Source: Lachnospiraceae bacterium UBA3689
GTDB taxonomy: Bacteria; Bacillota; Clostridia; Lachnospirales; Lachnospiraceae
Direction: 5' to 3'
Assembly (NCBI GenBank): GCA_002371465.1
Contig: DFIU01000010.1
Location: 108,643-172,642, forward strand
Length of the DNA: 64,000 nt
Below the pieces are notes generated by a model. The model was not told the DNA's origin, did not search any database, and worked only from the letters and a program-made list of their open reading frames with translations. Below, piece after piece: positions 33,068-41,728 of this stretch. The translations under genes were made by a program, and so were the position numbers. Numbering within the stretch: position 1 is the first letter of the stretch; each line of letters begins with the position of its first letter.

Positions 33068-33982
33068 ATGGCGGAGCGATTTTCTGTGACGGTAAAGACG
33101 GGCGAGGCGGTCAGGGGCTGGTACTGGAAGGCTGATGAGGCTGAGGCGAATCTGACGGTCATCACCGGAATGAACGAATATGCCTTTCGCTACGATGGTT
33201 TTGCCCGGTGGATGAACCAGAAGAAGATCAATGTCTGGGTGCTGGATGCTTTCGGGCAGGGTTTAAATGCCTCTTCCATTGAAAAACAGGAGATCTGGCC
33301 CAGGGATGGCTTTAAAAAGAATGTCGAAGCCATCCATCTGATGATTCAAAAGGCTAAGAAAAATGGACTGCCGACCACCCACATGGGACATTCCATGGGC
33401 TCTTTTATGACCCAGTCTCTGATCGAGCGGTATCATAGCTGCGCCGACGGGATCATTTTGTGCGGCAGCAACGGCGGTCAGAAGGCCCTGATGGATGTCG
33501 CTCACATGATGGCGACTCTTATGGTCACCAAGAAGAACCGTGACCTGCCCAATCCCTTCTTGACCCGGGTCAGCCTGGGAGCCTATGCCAAGGCGGTCAA
33601 GGATCGAAAGACGGATCTGGACTGGCTCTCCTATAATGAGGAAAATGTCCAGGCTTATGCGGCAGATCCCTACTGCGGTCACATGGATACCGGCGGCTTC
33701 TGGCTGGAATTTACCAAGGGCATGCGGGAAATCTGGGACCTGAAGGTCATGGAGCATATCTCAAAGACGGAGCGGATTTTGATTCTGGCAGGGGAGGAAG
33801 ACCCGGTCGGGCGGTTTGGTGCGGGTCCCAAGTGGCTTAAAGACACCTATCGGAAACTGGGGCTTGGGGAGGTTACGATGAAGCTCTATCCCCATATGCG
33901 GCATGAGATTCACAACGAAGACGGCAAAGAAGAGGTCCTATCCGATATCGCGGCATTTGTCAAAAGCCACAAAAATCAATAA
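33068..33982 (+). CDS. Alpha/beta hydrolase (serine aminopeptidase/monoacylglycerol lipase-like)
   Basis: About 304 residues. The nucleophile elbow is GHSMGS near residue 103, the acid lies in AGEEDPVG near residue 241, and the catalytic His in PHMRHEIHNE near residue 277, completing a Ser-Asp-His triad typical of the YtpA/lysophospholipase-like subgroup. The ATG at 33068 is seven bases after GGAGG; a GTG at 33062 is too close. No signal peptide, so cytoplasmic. Substrate not determined. Confidence 0.88.
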   Translation: MAERFSVTVKTGEAVRGWYWKADEAEANLTVITGMNEYAFRYDGFARWMNQKKINVWVLDAFGQGLNASSIEKQEIWPRDGFKKNVEAIHLMIQKAKKNGLPTTHMGHSMGSFMTQSLIERYHSCADGIILCGSNGGQKALMDVAHMMATLMVTKKNRDLPNPFLTRVSLGAYAKAVKDRKTDLDWLSYNEENVQAYAADPYCGHMDTGGFWLEFTKGMREIWDLKVMEHISKTERILILAGEEDPVGRFGAGPKWLKDTYRKLGLGEVTMKLYPHMRHEIHNEDGKEEVLSDIAAFVKSHKNQ

Positions 33983-34114
33983 AGCCCTAAACTTAGCATA
34001 GAAAGATCCTAATCAAAGGCTCCTTTTCGGCGTATTCTATAACTTCCTTAAGGAGATGCCCCCTTAGGGAAGGAACTTTATAATTTAAAATACGCAAAAC
34101 GAAAGGAGCTGCTG

Positions 34115-34258
34115 ATGATTGCAACAATGAAGCATGAAGCAAAGAAGGCAGGCCTTTTCTCCAGAATACAGAAGAAGTTAGGCTATGCCGTTGCACGTGT
34201 ATTTTCTGCAGGCGGAGCGACAACGACTGAGTTTTTATTGAACCAGCGCCACGCATAA
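34115..34258 (+). CDS. Small 47-residue hypothetical protein
   Basis: An ATG preceded by GAAAGGAGCTGCTG opens a 47-codon frame: MIATMKHEAKKAGLFSRIQK, then a hydrophobic/small-residue middle (YAVARVFSAGGATTTEFLL) and a short NQRHA end. A promoter-like TATAAT-type element (TTTATAATTT near 34076) lies before it and a perfect terminator directly after, so it has all the marks of an independent small gene. The first half is basic and amphipathic; the second could be membrane-associated. I recognise no family. Confidence 0.65.
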   Translation: MIATMKHEAKKAGLFSRIQKKLGYAVARVFSAGGATTTEFLLNQRHA

Positions 34259-34285
34259 TCCGAGTGAAGAACAAGTTGAATGAAG

Positions 34286-34316
34286 AACGCCGGACGAAAG
34301 TCCGGCGCTTTTTTTA
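34286..34316 (+). terminator. Terminator after the small 47-residue gene
   Basis: CGCCGGAC (34288-34295) pairs with GTCCGGCG (34300-34307) around a GAAA tetraloop, followed by seven T. Confidence 0.92.
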
Positions 34317-34423
34317 TGAAAAAAGCCAGCTGACATTAACTTAAGCATTCTCCCGGACTATAATAAGAAATAAAGGTACTCGCAGGCTTTTTAGAAATTT
34401 TTTGAGAAATGAGGAGAACCGTG

Positions 34424-36115
34424 ATGAACGCACAGGAAACGTATGAAGTATGGCTCAGTAAGCTCTCCCTCAGCGATCCCATGCATGGGGAACTGGAAGA
34501 GATCAGGGGAAATGAAGCGGAGATTACCGACCGTTTCTATCAGGAAATTGTATTCGGTACGGCTGGGCTCCGCGGAATCTGCGGAGCCGGGACCAACCGG
34601 ATGAACGAGCTGACGGTCGGCAGGGCGACCCAGGGCATTGCCAATTACATTTTAAAATCAGGGGAGGACGCCTCCCGCGGCGTCGTGATCGCCTATGACT
34701 GCCGCTACCACTCCAGGGAATTTTCCGAACTTGCGGCGGAGATTCTGGCGGGAAATGGAATCAAGGCATACCTGTTCCCGTCCCTTCGTCCGACCCCGGA
34801 ACTGTCCTTCGCCATCCGAAAGCTGGGTACAGTTTCCGGCATCAACATGACCGCCAGCCATAATCCCAAGGAATACAACGGCTACAAGGTGTATTGGGAG
34901 GACGGCGCCCAGATCTCCGGCGAGGTTTCGGACGGCATGTTAAAGGAGATTCAGGCCCTTGATCTGTTCAAGCCGGTTCAAAAGATCAGCCTTTCGGAGG
35001 CTGTCGACCGGGGACTCATTCAGATGCTGGGCGAGGACATGGACGAGGCATACATGAGCTATGTCCTTGGCATGGCTCTGCGCCCGGATGACCAGCTGGA
35101 TTTAAGCGTCCCGGTTGTCTACACCCCCTTAAACGGAGCGGGCAGCCTGCCCATGCGTGATATGGCAAAACGGCGGGGCTTTGTCAACTTTACGATTGTG
35201 CCGGAGCAGCAGGACCCCGATCCGGATTTCACGACGGTGCCCTTCCCCAACCCGGAAAATCCCAAGGCATTTGAACTTGCCGAAAAGCTGGGCAGGGAGC
35301 GGGGAGCTGAGGTCCTGATCGCGACCGACCCCGACAGCGACCGCATGGCGGTGGAGGTTGCGGACGGCAGGGGCGGCTACCGCGCCCTAAACGGCAACCA
35401 GACCGGAGCCCTGCTCATTGCATATAAGGCGATGGCGATGACGGAAAATGGAACCTTGCCGGACAAGCCGGTGATGATCAAGTCCATCGTGACCGGCAAC
35501 TTCGGACGGGCAATCTGCGAGGACTATGGGATCGACGTCTATGAAGCCCTGACCGGTTTTAAAAATATCTGCGGACGGATTCCGGAACTGGAGGCGAAGG
35601 GCTACCACTATTTCTTCGGCTATGAGGAGAGTATCGGGTGTGCGCCCGGCGAAGCGGTCCGCGACAAGGACGGCATCACGGCGGGCATGCTGATTACCGA
35701 GATGGCAGCCTACTATCGGAAGCAGGGCATGAGCATGGCGGAAGCCCTGGATTCCCTCTACAAAAAGTACGGATATTTTGCGGAGGATCAGGTATCGGTC
35801 GTCCTTAAGGGTCAGGCGGGTCAGGAGAGGATCGGCCGCATTATGGATGCCTTCCGCAAGGGACAGCCGCAGTCTTTTGGCGAGTTCAAGGTCGCTGAGA
35901 TTATCGACTACATCGATGGCTGGGAGGACATCCCGGCGCAGAACGCACTCAAGTTTCAGATGACGGACGGCAGCTGGTTCGCGATGCGCCCGTCTGGAAC
36001 AGAACCCAAGATCAAGTTCTATTACTATGCCAGGACGGATGCTGCCGATCGGTCAAAAGCCAAGGTCGAAGGCATGGTCCAGGCAGTCAATACTTTGATT
36101 GACCAGGTTCAGTGA
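34424..36115 (+). CDS. Phosphoglucomutase/phosphomannomutase
   Basis: About 563 residues, starting at ATG 34424 after GAGGAGAACC; an in-frame ATG at 34409 overlaps that site. This alpha-D-phosphohexomutase interconverts hexose 1- and 6-phosphates. Seen: the phosphoserine loop TASHNPKEYNGYK near residue 147, the magnesium loop DPDSDRM near residue 308, the sugar-binding loop GYEESIGC near residue 400 and the phosphate-binding RPSGTEPKIKFY near residue 525. Length fits the PgcA-type group. It lies in the same direction as the glycogen branching gene further on, but not in its operon. Confidence 0.95.
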   Translation: MNAQETYEVWLSKLSLSDPMHGELEEIRGNEAEITDRFYQEIVFGTAGLRGICGAGTNRMNELTVGRATQGIANYILKSGEDASRGVVIAYDCRYHSREFSELAAEILAGNGIKAYLFPSLRPTPELSFAIRKLGTVSGINMTASHNPKEYNGYKVYWEDGAQISGEVSDGMLKEIQALDLFKPVQKISLSEAVDRGLIQMLGEDMDEAYMSYVLGMALRPDDQLDLSVPVVYTPLNGAGSLPMRDMAKRRGFVNFTIVPEQQDPDPDFTTVPFPNPENPKAFELAEKLGRERGAEVLIATDPDSDRMAVEVADGRGGYRALNGNQTGALLIAYKAMAMTENGTLPDKPVMIKSIVTGNFGRAICEDYGIDVYEALTGFKNICGRIPELEAKGYHYFFGYEESIGCAPGEAVRDKDGITAGMLITEMAAYYRKQGMSMAEALDSLYKKYGYFAEDQVSVVLKGQAGQERIGRIMDAFRKGQPQSFGEFKVAEIIDYIDGWEDIPAQNALKFQMTDGSWFAMRPSGTEPKIKFYYYARTDAADRSKAKVEGMVQAVNTLIDQVQ

Positions 36116-36178
36116 AGGAAGCCGAATCTGAGCCTGCTTTACGTCATTCCATGAACGGACGAAAGTGATTCTATGCTA

Positions 36179-36217
36179 CAATAGGGCTGTTGTACGGGAA
36201 GTACAGCAGCCCTATTG
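36179..36217 (+). repeat. Long perfect-ended inverted repeat before the BMP-like gene
   Basis: CAATAGGGCTG and GTAC on the left pair with GTAC and CAGCCCTATTG on the right around GGGAA. No T-run follows. TATGCTACAAT at 36173 could be a -10 region, which would put the hairpin at the very 5' end of the transcript, as an operator or mRNA-stabilising structure. Its presence here supports the downstream TTG start of the next gene. Confidence 0.6.
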
Positions 36218-36254
36218 TGTTATAGAACTGTCTTTAAGCGGAAAGGACGAGACG

Positions 36255-38207
36255 TTGAGAGAAGATTATCAGAGAGCCCGCAGACTGGGAGAGAAGGCAT
36301 ATCGAAAAGCGGCGTCGGCAGGCAAGTATCCCTACCTGCCGGCTCTGGATGAAATGATTTCCCCAAAGGAGATCGCCGCGGAAGTTCCCGTCGGTCACAT
36401 GGAGATTCCGACGGATTCCATCGTGGGGACCCGGACCAAGGGCAGGCAGAATGCCTTTGCCCTCAATTTTATGCCCCTTCTGGAGCTGGGAACGGAATTT
36501 GAAAGCAAATGGAACAGCCTCTATGAGTCCCAGCTGGTCGACGGCATCCGGGAAGCCATCATTGTTTACGAATATATGAGACGCTTCTATGTTCTGGAGG
36601 GCAACAAGCGGGTCTCTGTCGCCAAGTTCTGTCAGATCGCGGATATGGAGGCGGAGGTGACGCGGATCCTGCCGGTCAAGACAGAGGACGAGGACAACCG
36701 CCTCTACTACGAATTTGTCCGCTTTTTTGAGGTCTGTCCGACCTATGATGTGGAATTTTCCAAGCTGGGAAGTTACAAAAAGCTGGCCAATCTTCTGGGG
36801 CGGGACCTGGAGCAGGAGTGGACGGCTGACCAGGTCCGGGAACTCAACTTTATGTATTCCTCCTTCGCCAAGATCTTTCTGGCAAATGGGGGCGACCATC
36901 TTAACATGACGCCGGGGGATGCCCTCCTAATTTATCTGGGCATCTATGGGACCAACAGCCTGCTCCACGAATCCAAGAGCGTCCTCGAAGTCCAGATCAA
37001 AAAGCTTTGGAAGGAGTACCGGCTGGAGGCAAATGATAACCGGATCGATCTCCTGAAGGCTCCGGAGGAAGCCCCCAGGGAAAATGGCATTTTAAGCGGC
37101 ATCTTAAAGCCGACCCGGGGCTATACGCCCGACCATCCCCTTCGGGTCGCCTTCCTCTATCGGCAAAATCCCCAAAATTCCAGGTGGGTCTACGGTCACG
37201 AACTGGGGAGACTCCACCTTGCCCAGTGCTTTCAGGGGGCGGTGTCGACCGTTCCCTTCCTCGACTGCCTGGATGATGGGAAGACCAGAAAGGCGATCGA
37301 CGCGGCGGCAGCGGATGAGGACCGGATTATTTTCACGACCTCTCCGACCCAGATGACGGAGACTTTAAAGAGCGCCATCCACTATCCGGACACCCAGTTT
37401 TTGAACTGCTCCATCAATCTGTCCCACCACGCGGTCCAGACCTATTACGCCAGGACCTATGAGGCGAAATATTTGATGGGGGCGCTTGCGGCGGGCATGG
37501 CGGACAATCACAAGATAGGCTACCGTGCCGCCTATCCCATCTATGGAACGCTGTCTGATATCAACGCCTTTGCTATCGGAGCCGCCATGGTAGATCCCAG
37601 GGTCCGGGTCTATCTGAGCTGGTCGGCAGTGGAAGGAGATGGCTGGGAGGAGACCTTAAAGGATAAGGGCATCCGCGTCATTTCCGGTCCCGACCTCATC
37701 CAGCCCGATCAGGCTTCCCGCAAGTATGGCGTCTATCTGCTGGGGGAGGACGGGAGCGTCAGCAACCTGGCAGCGCCGGTTCTCAACTGGGGAAATTACT
37801 ATGAGCAGATACTCCGTCCCGTTGTCGAGGGGGATGTGGGGACTAAGATGCCGGAGGGCAAGGACCAGGCTCTCAACTACTGGTGGGGGCTGTCCGCGGA
37901 CGTCATCGATGTCATCGTCAGCCAGAAGACTCCCTACTATACCCGGAAGATGCTGGACTATCTGAAGGCGGGCGTCATTTCCGGCAGGGTCAGCCCCTTT
38001 CAGGGAGAAATTCACAGCCAGACGGGGCTTATTTCCGGTAAGGGGGACAGGGCTCTTTCGGACCACGACATTATCACGATGAACTGGCTCAATGACAACG
38101 TGATCGGGACCATTCCCAACTATCAGGATTTGAACGAGGCGGGCCGAAGAGTAGCGGCAGTTATCGGGGTGAAAAAGGACAAAGATGAAAATACTGATCA
38201 TAGCTGA
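36255..38207 (+). CDS. Cytoplasmic BMP-family periplasmic-binding-like protein with ParB-like N-terminal domain
   Basis: About 650 residues from a TTG at 36255, which follows GGAAAGGACGAG; the frame is open further upstream but runs through the hairpin at 36179. There is no signal peptide. Around residue 120, YVLEGNKRVSVAKF resembles the ParB/sulfiredoxin-fold nucleotide-binding motif. From about residue 320 (LRVAFLYRQNPQNSRW) to 600 the protein is a BMP/Med-type ligand-binding domain, a family whose usual members are nucleoside- or riboflavin-binding lipoproteins. This layout suggests an intracellular sensor rather than a transport component. Its end overlaps the phosphoesterase gene by 23 bases. 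Confidence 0.82.
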   Translation: MREDYQRARRLGEKAYRKAASAGKYPYLPALDEMISPKEIAAEVPVGHMEIPTDSIVGTRTKGRQNAFALNFMPLLELGTEFESKWNSLYESQLVDGIREAIIVYEYMRRFYVLEGNKRVSVAKFCQIADMEAEVTRILPVKTEDEDNRLYYEFVRFFEVCPTYDVEFSKLGSYKKLANLLGRDLEQEWTADQVRELNFMYSSFAKIFLANGGDHLNMTPGDALLIYLGIYGTNSLLHESKSVLEVQIKKLWKEYRLEANDNRIDLLKAPEEAPRENGILSGILKPTRGYTPDHPLRVAFLYRQNPQNSRWVYGHELGRLHLAQCFQGAVSTVPFLDCLDDGKTRKAIDAAAADEDRIIFTTSPTQMTETLKSAIHYPDTQFLNCSINLSHHAVQTYYARTYEAKYLMGALAAGMADNHKIGYRAAYPIYGTLSDINAFAIGAAMVDPRVRVYLSWSAVEGDGWEETLKDKGIRVISGPDLIQPDQASRKYGVYLLGEDGSVSNLAAPVLNWGNYYEQILRPVVEGDVGTKMPEGKDQALNYWWGLSADVIDVIVSQKTPYYTRKMLDYLKAGVISGRVSPFQGEIHSQTGLISGKGDRALSDHDIITMNWLNDNVIGTIPNYQDLNEAGRRVAAVIGVKKDKDENTDHS

Positions 38208-38862
38208 TGAAGAGGAAAAGATTCTTTACGATTTCTTCGATAAGGAACTGGTCAAGGGCGTGGACCTGATCATTTCCTGCGGAGACCTGAAACGGTACTA
38301 TCTGGAATATCTGGAGACCATGATCAACTGTCCCCTGATCTATGTACCGGGCAACCATGACGATTATGCCCAGAATCCGCCCCAGGGCTGTATCGATATC
38401 GACGATAAGATCTATGACTTTAGGGGACTGCGCATCCTGGGGCTGGGCGGCTCCATGCGCTATAACGACAAGCCCAATATGTACACGGAAGAGGAGATGG
38501 AGAAGCGGATCCGCAGGATGAAGCGGAGCATCGTCCTCCACAACGGCTTTGACGTCCTGGTGACCCATGCCCCGGCAAGAGGCTATGGGGACCTGGAGGA
38601 CCTGCCCCACCTGGGCTTTGAATGTTTCAACGATCTCTTAAATACCTGGAAGCCCAAATATATGCTGCACGGTCACGTCCACAAGGAGTACGGGGGCTTT
38701 AAGCGGAGCTACGACCACCCCAGCGGGACCCGGATCTATAACGGCTACGGTCACATGATCCTGGAGATCGGCGACCATGAGCATCCCGCCAAGGGCAAGA
38801 CCGGGTCGGCGCTTTATGACCTCTATGTGTCCATCCAGAGCAGGGGCAAGCATAACGCCTGA
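38185..38862 (+). CDS. Metallophosphoesterase (calcineurin-like)
   Basis: A 225-residue phosphoesterase with the motifs SCGDLKRYYLEY, PGNHDD, THAPARGYGD and HGHVHKEYGG. The usual first-metal DxH motif at the N terminus reads ADEEE, so the His ligand appears replaced, as in a Clostridia subgroup of this family. The gene overlaps the end of the BMP-like gene, implying coupled translation and a linked role; a nucleotide or cyclic dinucleotide substrate would fit but is speculative. Confidence 0.88.
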   Translation: MKILIIADEEEKILYDFFDKELVKGVDLIISCGDLKRYYLEYLETMINCPLIYVPGNHDDYAQNPPQGCIDIDDKIYDFRGLRILGLGGSMRYNDKPNMYTEEEMEKRIRRMKRSIVLHNGFDVLVTHAPARGYGDLEDLPHLGFECFNDLLNTWKPKYMLHGHVHKEYGGFKRSYDHPSGTRIYNGYGHMILEIGDHEHPAKGKTGSALYDLYVSIQSRGKHNA

Positions 38863-38885
38863 AATAGTCGGATTTTTCATCTTAC

Positions 38886-38930
38886 TTTAGCGCATTAAAG
38901 TTTGACATCGCTAAAATGTTACTCTATAAT
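38886..38930 (+). promoter_or_regulatory. Consensus sigma-A promoter with inverted repeat, upstream of citrate synthase
   Basis: TTGACA (38902-38907), a 17-base spacer and TATAAT (38925-38930) form a perfect consensus promoter. TTTAGCG (38886-38892) and CGCTAAA (38909-38915) flank the -35 box as an inverted repeat with a 16-base gap, a plausible operator for a repressor not encoded nearby. Confidence 0.85.
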
Positions 38931-38989
38931 AGTCAGAAAATGACGATTTAATATTCCCAATATGCTGATTGTCCGAAGGGGGAGCAGAT

Positions 38990-40360
38990 ATGGCAGCTTC
39001 AAGAACAACGAGGACGACGTATTTTGATGATCGCGTTCTGGCAAGATTTTTTGGTAAGTCATCCAACTACACCAATATTCCGAATGGGCTCTTTGCCAAG
39101 TATAACGTAAAGAAGGGGCTTCGGAACGAGGATGGGACCGGTGTCCGAATCGGGCTGACCCGGGTTTCCGACGTCATCGGTTATCACAAAAAGGACGATG
39201 GAACGGTCGAACCCTGTCAAGGAAATCTGCTCTTTCGCGGGTACAGCATCCGGGATCTGATCGAACATCGGCAGGGGAATTTTGGTTTTGAAGAAACCTG
39301 CTTCCTTCTCCTGTTCGGTTTTTTGCCGGATCGGAAGCAATTTGAGGAATTTAAGCTGTCCCTGGCTATGCGGTACGAGCTGCCGGATAATTTTCTGGTC
39401 AATGAGATTTTAAGATCGCCTTCGAGAAATCTGATGAACCGGATGCAGACCCTGACCCTGGCTCTCTACAACTACGACGATGATCCGGATGATGTGGATG
39501 TCTATGAGACGCTGAGAAAGGGCATCAACCTGATTGCCAAGTTCCCCTCCATCGGCTGTTACGCCTATCAGGCTAAGCAGCACGATGCCTGCCGGAAGTC
39601 CCTCATTATCAACTATCCCAAAAAAGAATATTCGATTGCGGAAAATATTTTGTTCATGCTCCGTCCGGACGGCAAGTTTACGGACCGGGAGGCGAACCTG
39701 CTCGATGCCCTGCTGGTCATTCATGCGGACCACGGCGGCGGTAACAATTCCACCTTTACGGATGTCGTGATCGGGTCGACCGGAACGGATCTGTATTCCG
39801 CGATCTGCGGATCTCTGGGGGCGTTAAAGGGACCCCGGCACGGGGGCGCCAATATCTCGGCGGCGGAGATGATGAAGGAGGTCATCGACGTCACCCACTA
39901 TGACACCGATCCGGACCTCTTAAAGTCCGTGGTCAACGATATCTTTGACGGCAGGTATTTTGACCACAGCGGTCTGATCTACGGCTTTGGTCATGCGGTC
40001 TATACGCTGTCCGATTCAAGGGCGGAACTGCTGAGGGGGCTCTGCGAGAAGCTGGCGGAGGAGAAGGGCTGTGAGGAACGCTTTTTGTTCTACCGCGCCT
40101 TTGAAGATACGGTCCATGAAGTCGCGAAGGAGCGTAAGGGCAAGTGGCTGCCGACCAACGTCGATTTTTATTCGGGCTTTGCCTATCAGCTGCTGGGCAT
40201 ACCGGAAGATCTCTTCACCCCGCTCTTTGCCATTGCCCGGGTAGCGGGCTGGGTCGCCCACAATGTGGAAAACAAACTGTACGACGGTCGTATCATGCGG
40301 CCTGCGACCAAGTATGTCGGAGAGAACCGGGAGTTTATCAAGATGGAGGAGAGGAGCTGA
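38990..40360 (+). CDS. gltA: Citrate synthase
   Basis: About 456 residues from the ATG at 38990, which follows AAGGGGGAG. It condenses oxaloacetate with acetyl-CoA. Catalytic regions are visible: HADHGGGNNSTF near residue 244, the second His in GFGHAVY near residue 332, and the catalytic Asp in NVDFYSGFAYQLLG near residue 390. The N-terminal 50 residues are longer than in E. coli, as in the Clostridia group. With no other TCA genes nearby, the enzyme probably feeds glutamate synthesis. A perfect sigma-A promoter with an operator-like repeat lies upstream. Confidence 0.93.
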   Translation: MAASRTTRTTYFDDRVLARFFGKSSNYTNIPNGLFAKYNVKKGLRNEDGTGVRIGLTRVSDVIGYHKKDDGTVEPCQGNLLFRGYSIRDLIEHRQGNFGFEETCFLLLFGFLPDRKQFEEFKLSLAMRYELPDNFLVNEILRSPSRNLMNRMQTLTLALYNYDDDPDDVDVYETLRKGINLIAKFPSIGCYAYQAKQHDACRKSLIINYPKKEYSIAENILFMLRPDGKFTDREANLLDALLVIHADHGGGNNSTFTDVVIGSTGTDLYSAICGSLGALKGPRHGGANISAAEMMKEVIDVTHYDTDPDLLKSVVNDIFDGRYFDHSGLIYGFGHAVYTLSDSRAELLRGLCEKLAEEKGCEERFLFYRAFEDTVHEVAKERKGKWLPTNVDFYSGFAYQLLGIPEDLFTPLFAIARVAGWVAHNVENKLYDGRIMRPATKYVGENREFIKMEERS

Positions 40361-40476
40361 TTGGGGAGATCAACCCCTCTCCCCAGCCTCTGATTCCGAT
40401 AGACGGTACCGCCTGCATGTGATATACTTTTGAGCAGTTAAAAGCAGATTTCATCGGACAGGATTGAGGTTGAAAA

Positions 40477-41073
40477 ATGGGAGAGAAGAAGGTCATCACG
40501 ATCAGCCGGGAATATGCCGCTTACGGGCGCACGGTAGCCTCTGCACTGGCGGAACGGCTGGGTCTGGAGTTTTACGACAGGGACTTTGTCAATAAGACGG
40601 TAGAAGAGAGCGGCTACGCAAGGGAAGATATAGAAGAAGAGGGCGAGGCAATGAGCCGCGCCAGCCTTTGGATGAATACCTTCCTGAACGGTGCGGCGAC
40701 TTACTCCAGTTCCTTTGACGGAATCTATCAGGCGCAGAAGGACGTGATCCTAGAGCTGGCTCAAAAGCCCTGCATCATCATCGGTCGCTGCTCGGATCAC
40801 ATCTTAAAAGAAGCGGGAATCCCCAGCTTCCATATCTATCTCTATGGGGATGTGGATTTTCGGATGAAGCGCGCCGCGGAACTTAACCCCGGCGTGACCG
40901 GAAATGAGCTGAAGAAACTGATCGAAAAGCGCGACAAGCTTAGGACCAATTACTACCGCCACTATACCGGGGCAGAGATGGGGGATTCCGCCAACTACAA
41001 TATCTGTCTCGATGTCGGGGCGATCGGAGTGGACAAGTGCATTGATATCCTGACGGAGATTCTGGGACGGTAA
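40477..41073 (+). CDS. Cytidylate-kinase-like family protein with altered P-loop
   Basis: A 198-residue protein of the cytidylate-kinase-like group common in Clostridia. The start VITISREYAAYGRTVASALAE corresponds to the usual ISREYGSGGR P-loop region but lacks its glycines and the normal lysine, and a later RCSDHILKEAG matches the family's GRCADYVL motif. Nucleotide binding may be changed or lost. It lies 11 bases before a DUF4317 gene, suggesting a common transcript. Confidence 0.82.
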   Translation: MGEKKVITISREYAAYGRTVASALAERLGLEFYDRDFVNKTVEESGYAREDIEEEGEAMSRASLWMNTFLNGAATYSSSFDGIYQAQKDVILELAQKPCIIIGRCSDHILKEAGIPSFHIYLYGDVDFRMKRAAELNPGVTGNELKKLIEKRDKLRTNYYRHYTGAEMGDSANYNICLDVGAIGVDKCIDILTEILGR

Positions 41074-41083
41074 GGACCGGAGT

Positions 41084-41704
41084 ATGATCGACAGACAGGA
41101 TATGCTGGAACTGACCAGGCGCATGACACTGGCGCGAAACTGCTTCGATCGGATTTCCGGCTGCTACTTTGACCGGGACGGGGAAGTGGACGATACGTTT
41201 AATTCCCGTTTTCTGAACCTCTCCACGGCAGATAAGACCGCCAATCTGAAAATTGCCAAGGCCATTCCTTTTTCCAGAACCAATGACCAGCTGGTGGAAT
41301 ACCGCTATGACGCGGAGGACCGGAGAGCGGGCAGCATGTGGCAGCTGCTTTTGGGAATACTAAAGAGTGAACTGAGGGATGACGCCCTCCTTGATATTCT
41401 CTATGAGCAGATCGGCAGGCAGCTCAGGATGCCTGAGCCGATGGGGGTCTACCTCTTTCACGGTGTCTACGACATTCCGGTCAAGGGGACGGACCATCAG
41501 TATATCGGGGAATCAGAGGAGATCTATCCCTTTTTGATCGGGGCAGTGGGACCGGTCACGGATGATTATACGATGAAGAAGCCGGACTATGGCTTCCTGT
41601 ATCCGGCGTTTTCCTTTCGGAGTGCCGATATCAATGCCATTGATATCTTTGAATCCGATCCAAATGAGACACATGAAAAACTGACAGAACTGCTCCTTCG
41701 CTGA
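41084..41704 (+). CDS. DUF4317-family protein
   Basis: A 206-residue, partly shortened member of the DUF4317 family found in Clostridia. Recognisable segments are NCFDRISGCYFDRDGEV near the N terminus, YLFHGVYDIPVKG near residue 128 and PDYGFLYPAFSFRSADIN near residue 165. Typical members are larger, so the middle region appears reduced. Function unknown. It follows the cytidylate-kinase-like gene closely. Confidence 0.8.
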   Translation: MIDRQDMLELTRRMTLARNCFDRISGCYFDRDGEVDDTFNSRFLNLSTADKTANLKIAKAIPFSRTNDQLVEYRYDAEDRRAGSMWQLLLGILKSELRDDALLDILYEQIGRQLRMPEPMGVYLFHGVYDIPVKGTDHQYIGESEEIYPFLIGAVGPVTDDYTMKKPDYGFLYPAFSFRSADINAIDIFESDPNETHEKLTELLLR

Positions 41705-41728
41705 AGGGGCGGCCCTGCCAGTTTCTTT

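Noticed and set aside
36165..36254. Upstream start for the BMP-like protein
   Set aside because: The added 30 residues run through a long hairpin and a promoter-like region and lack any ribosome binding site; a TTG with a proper site lies at 36255.
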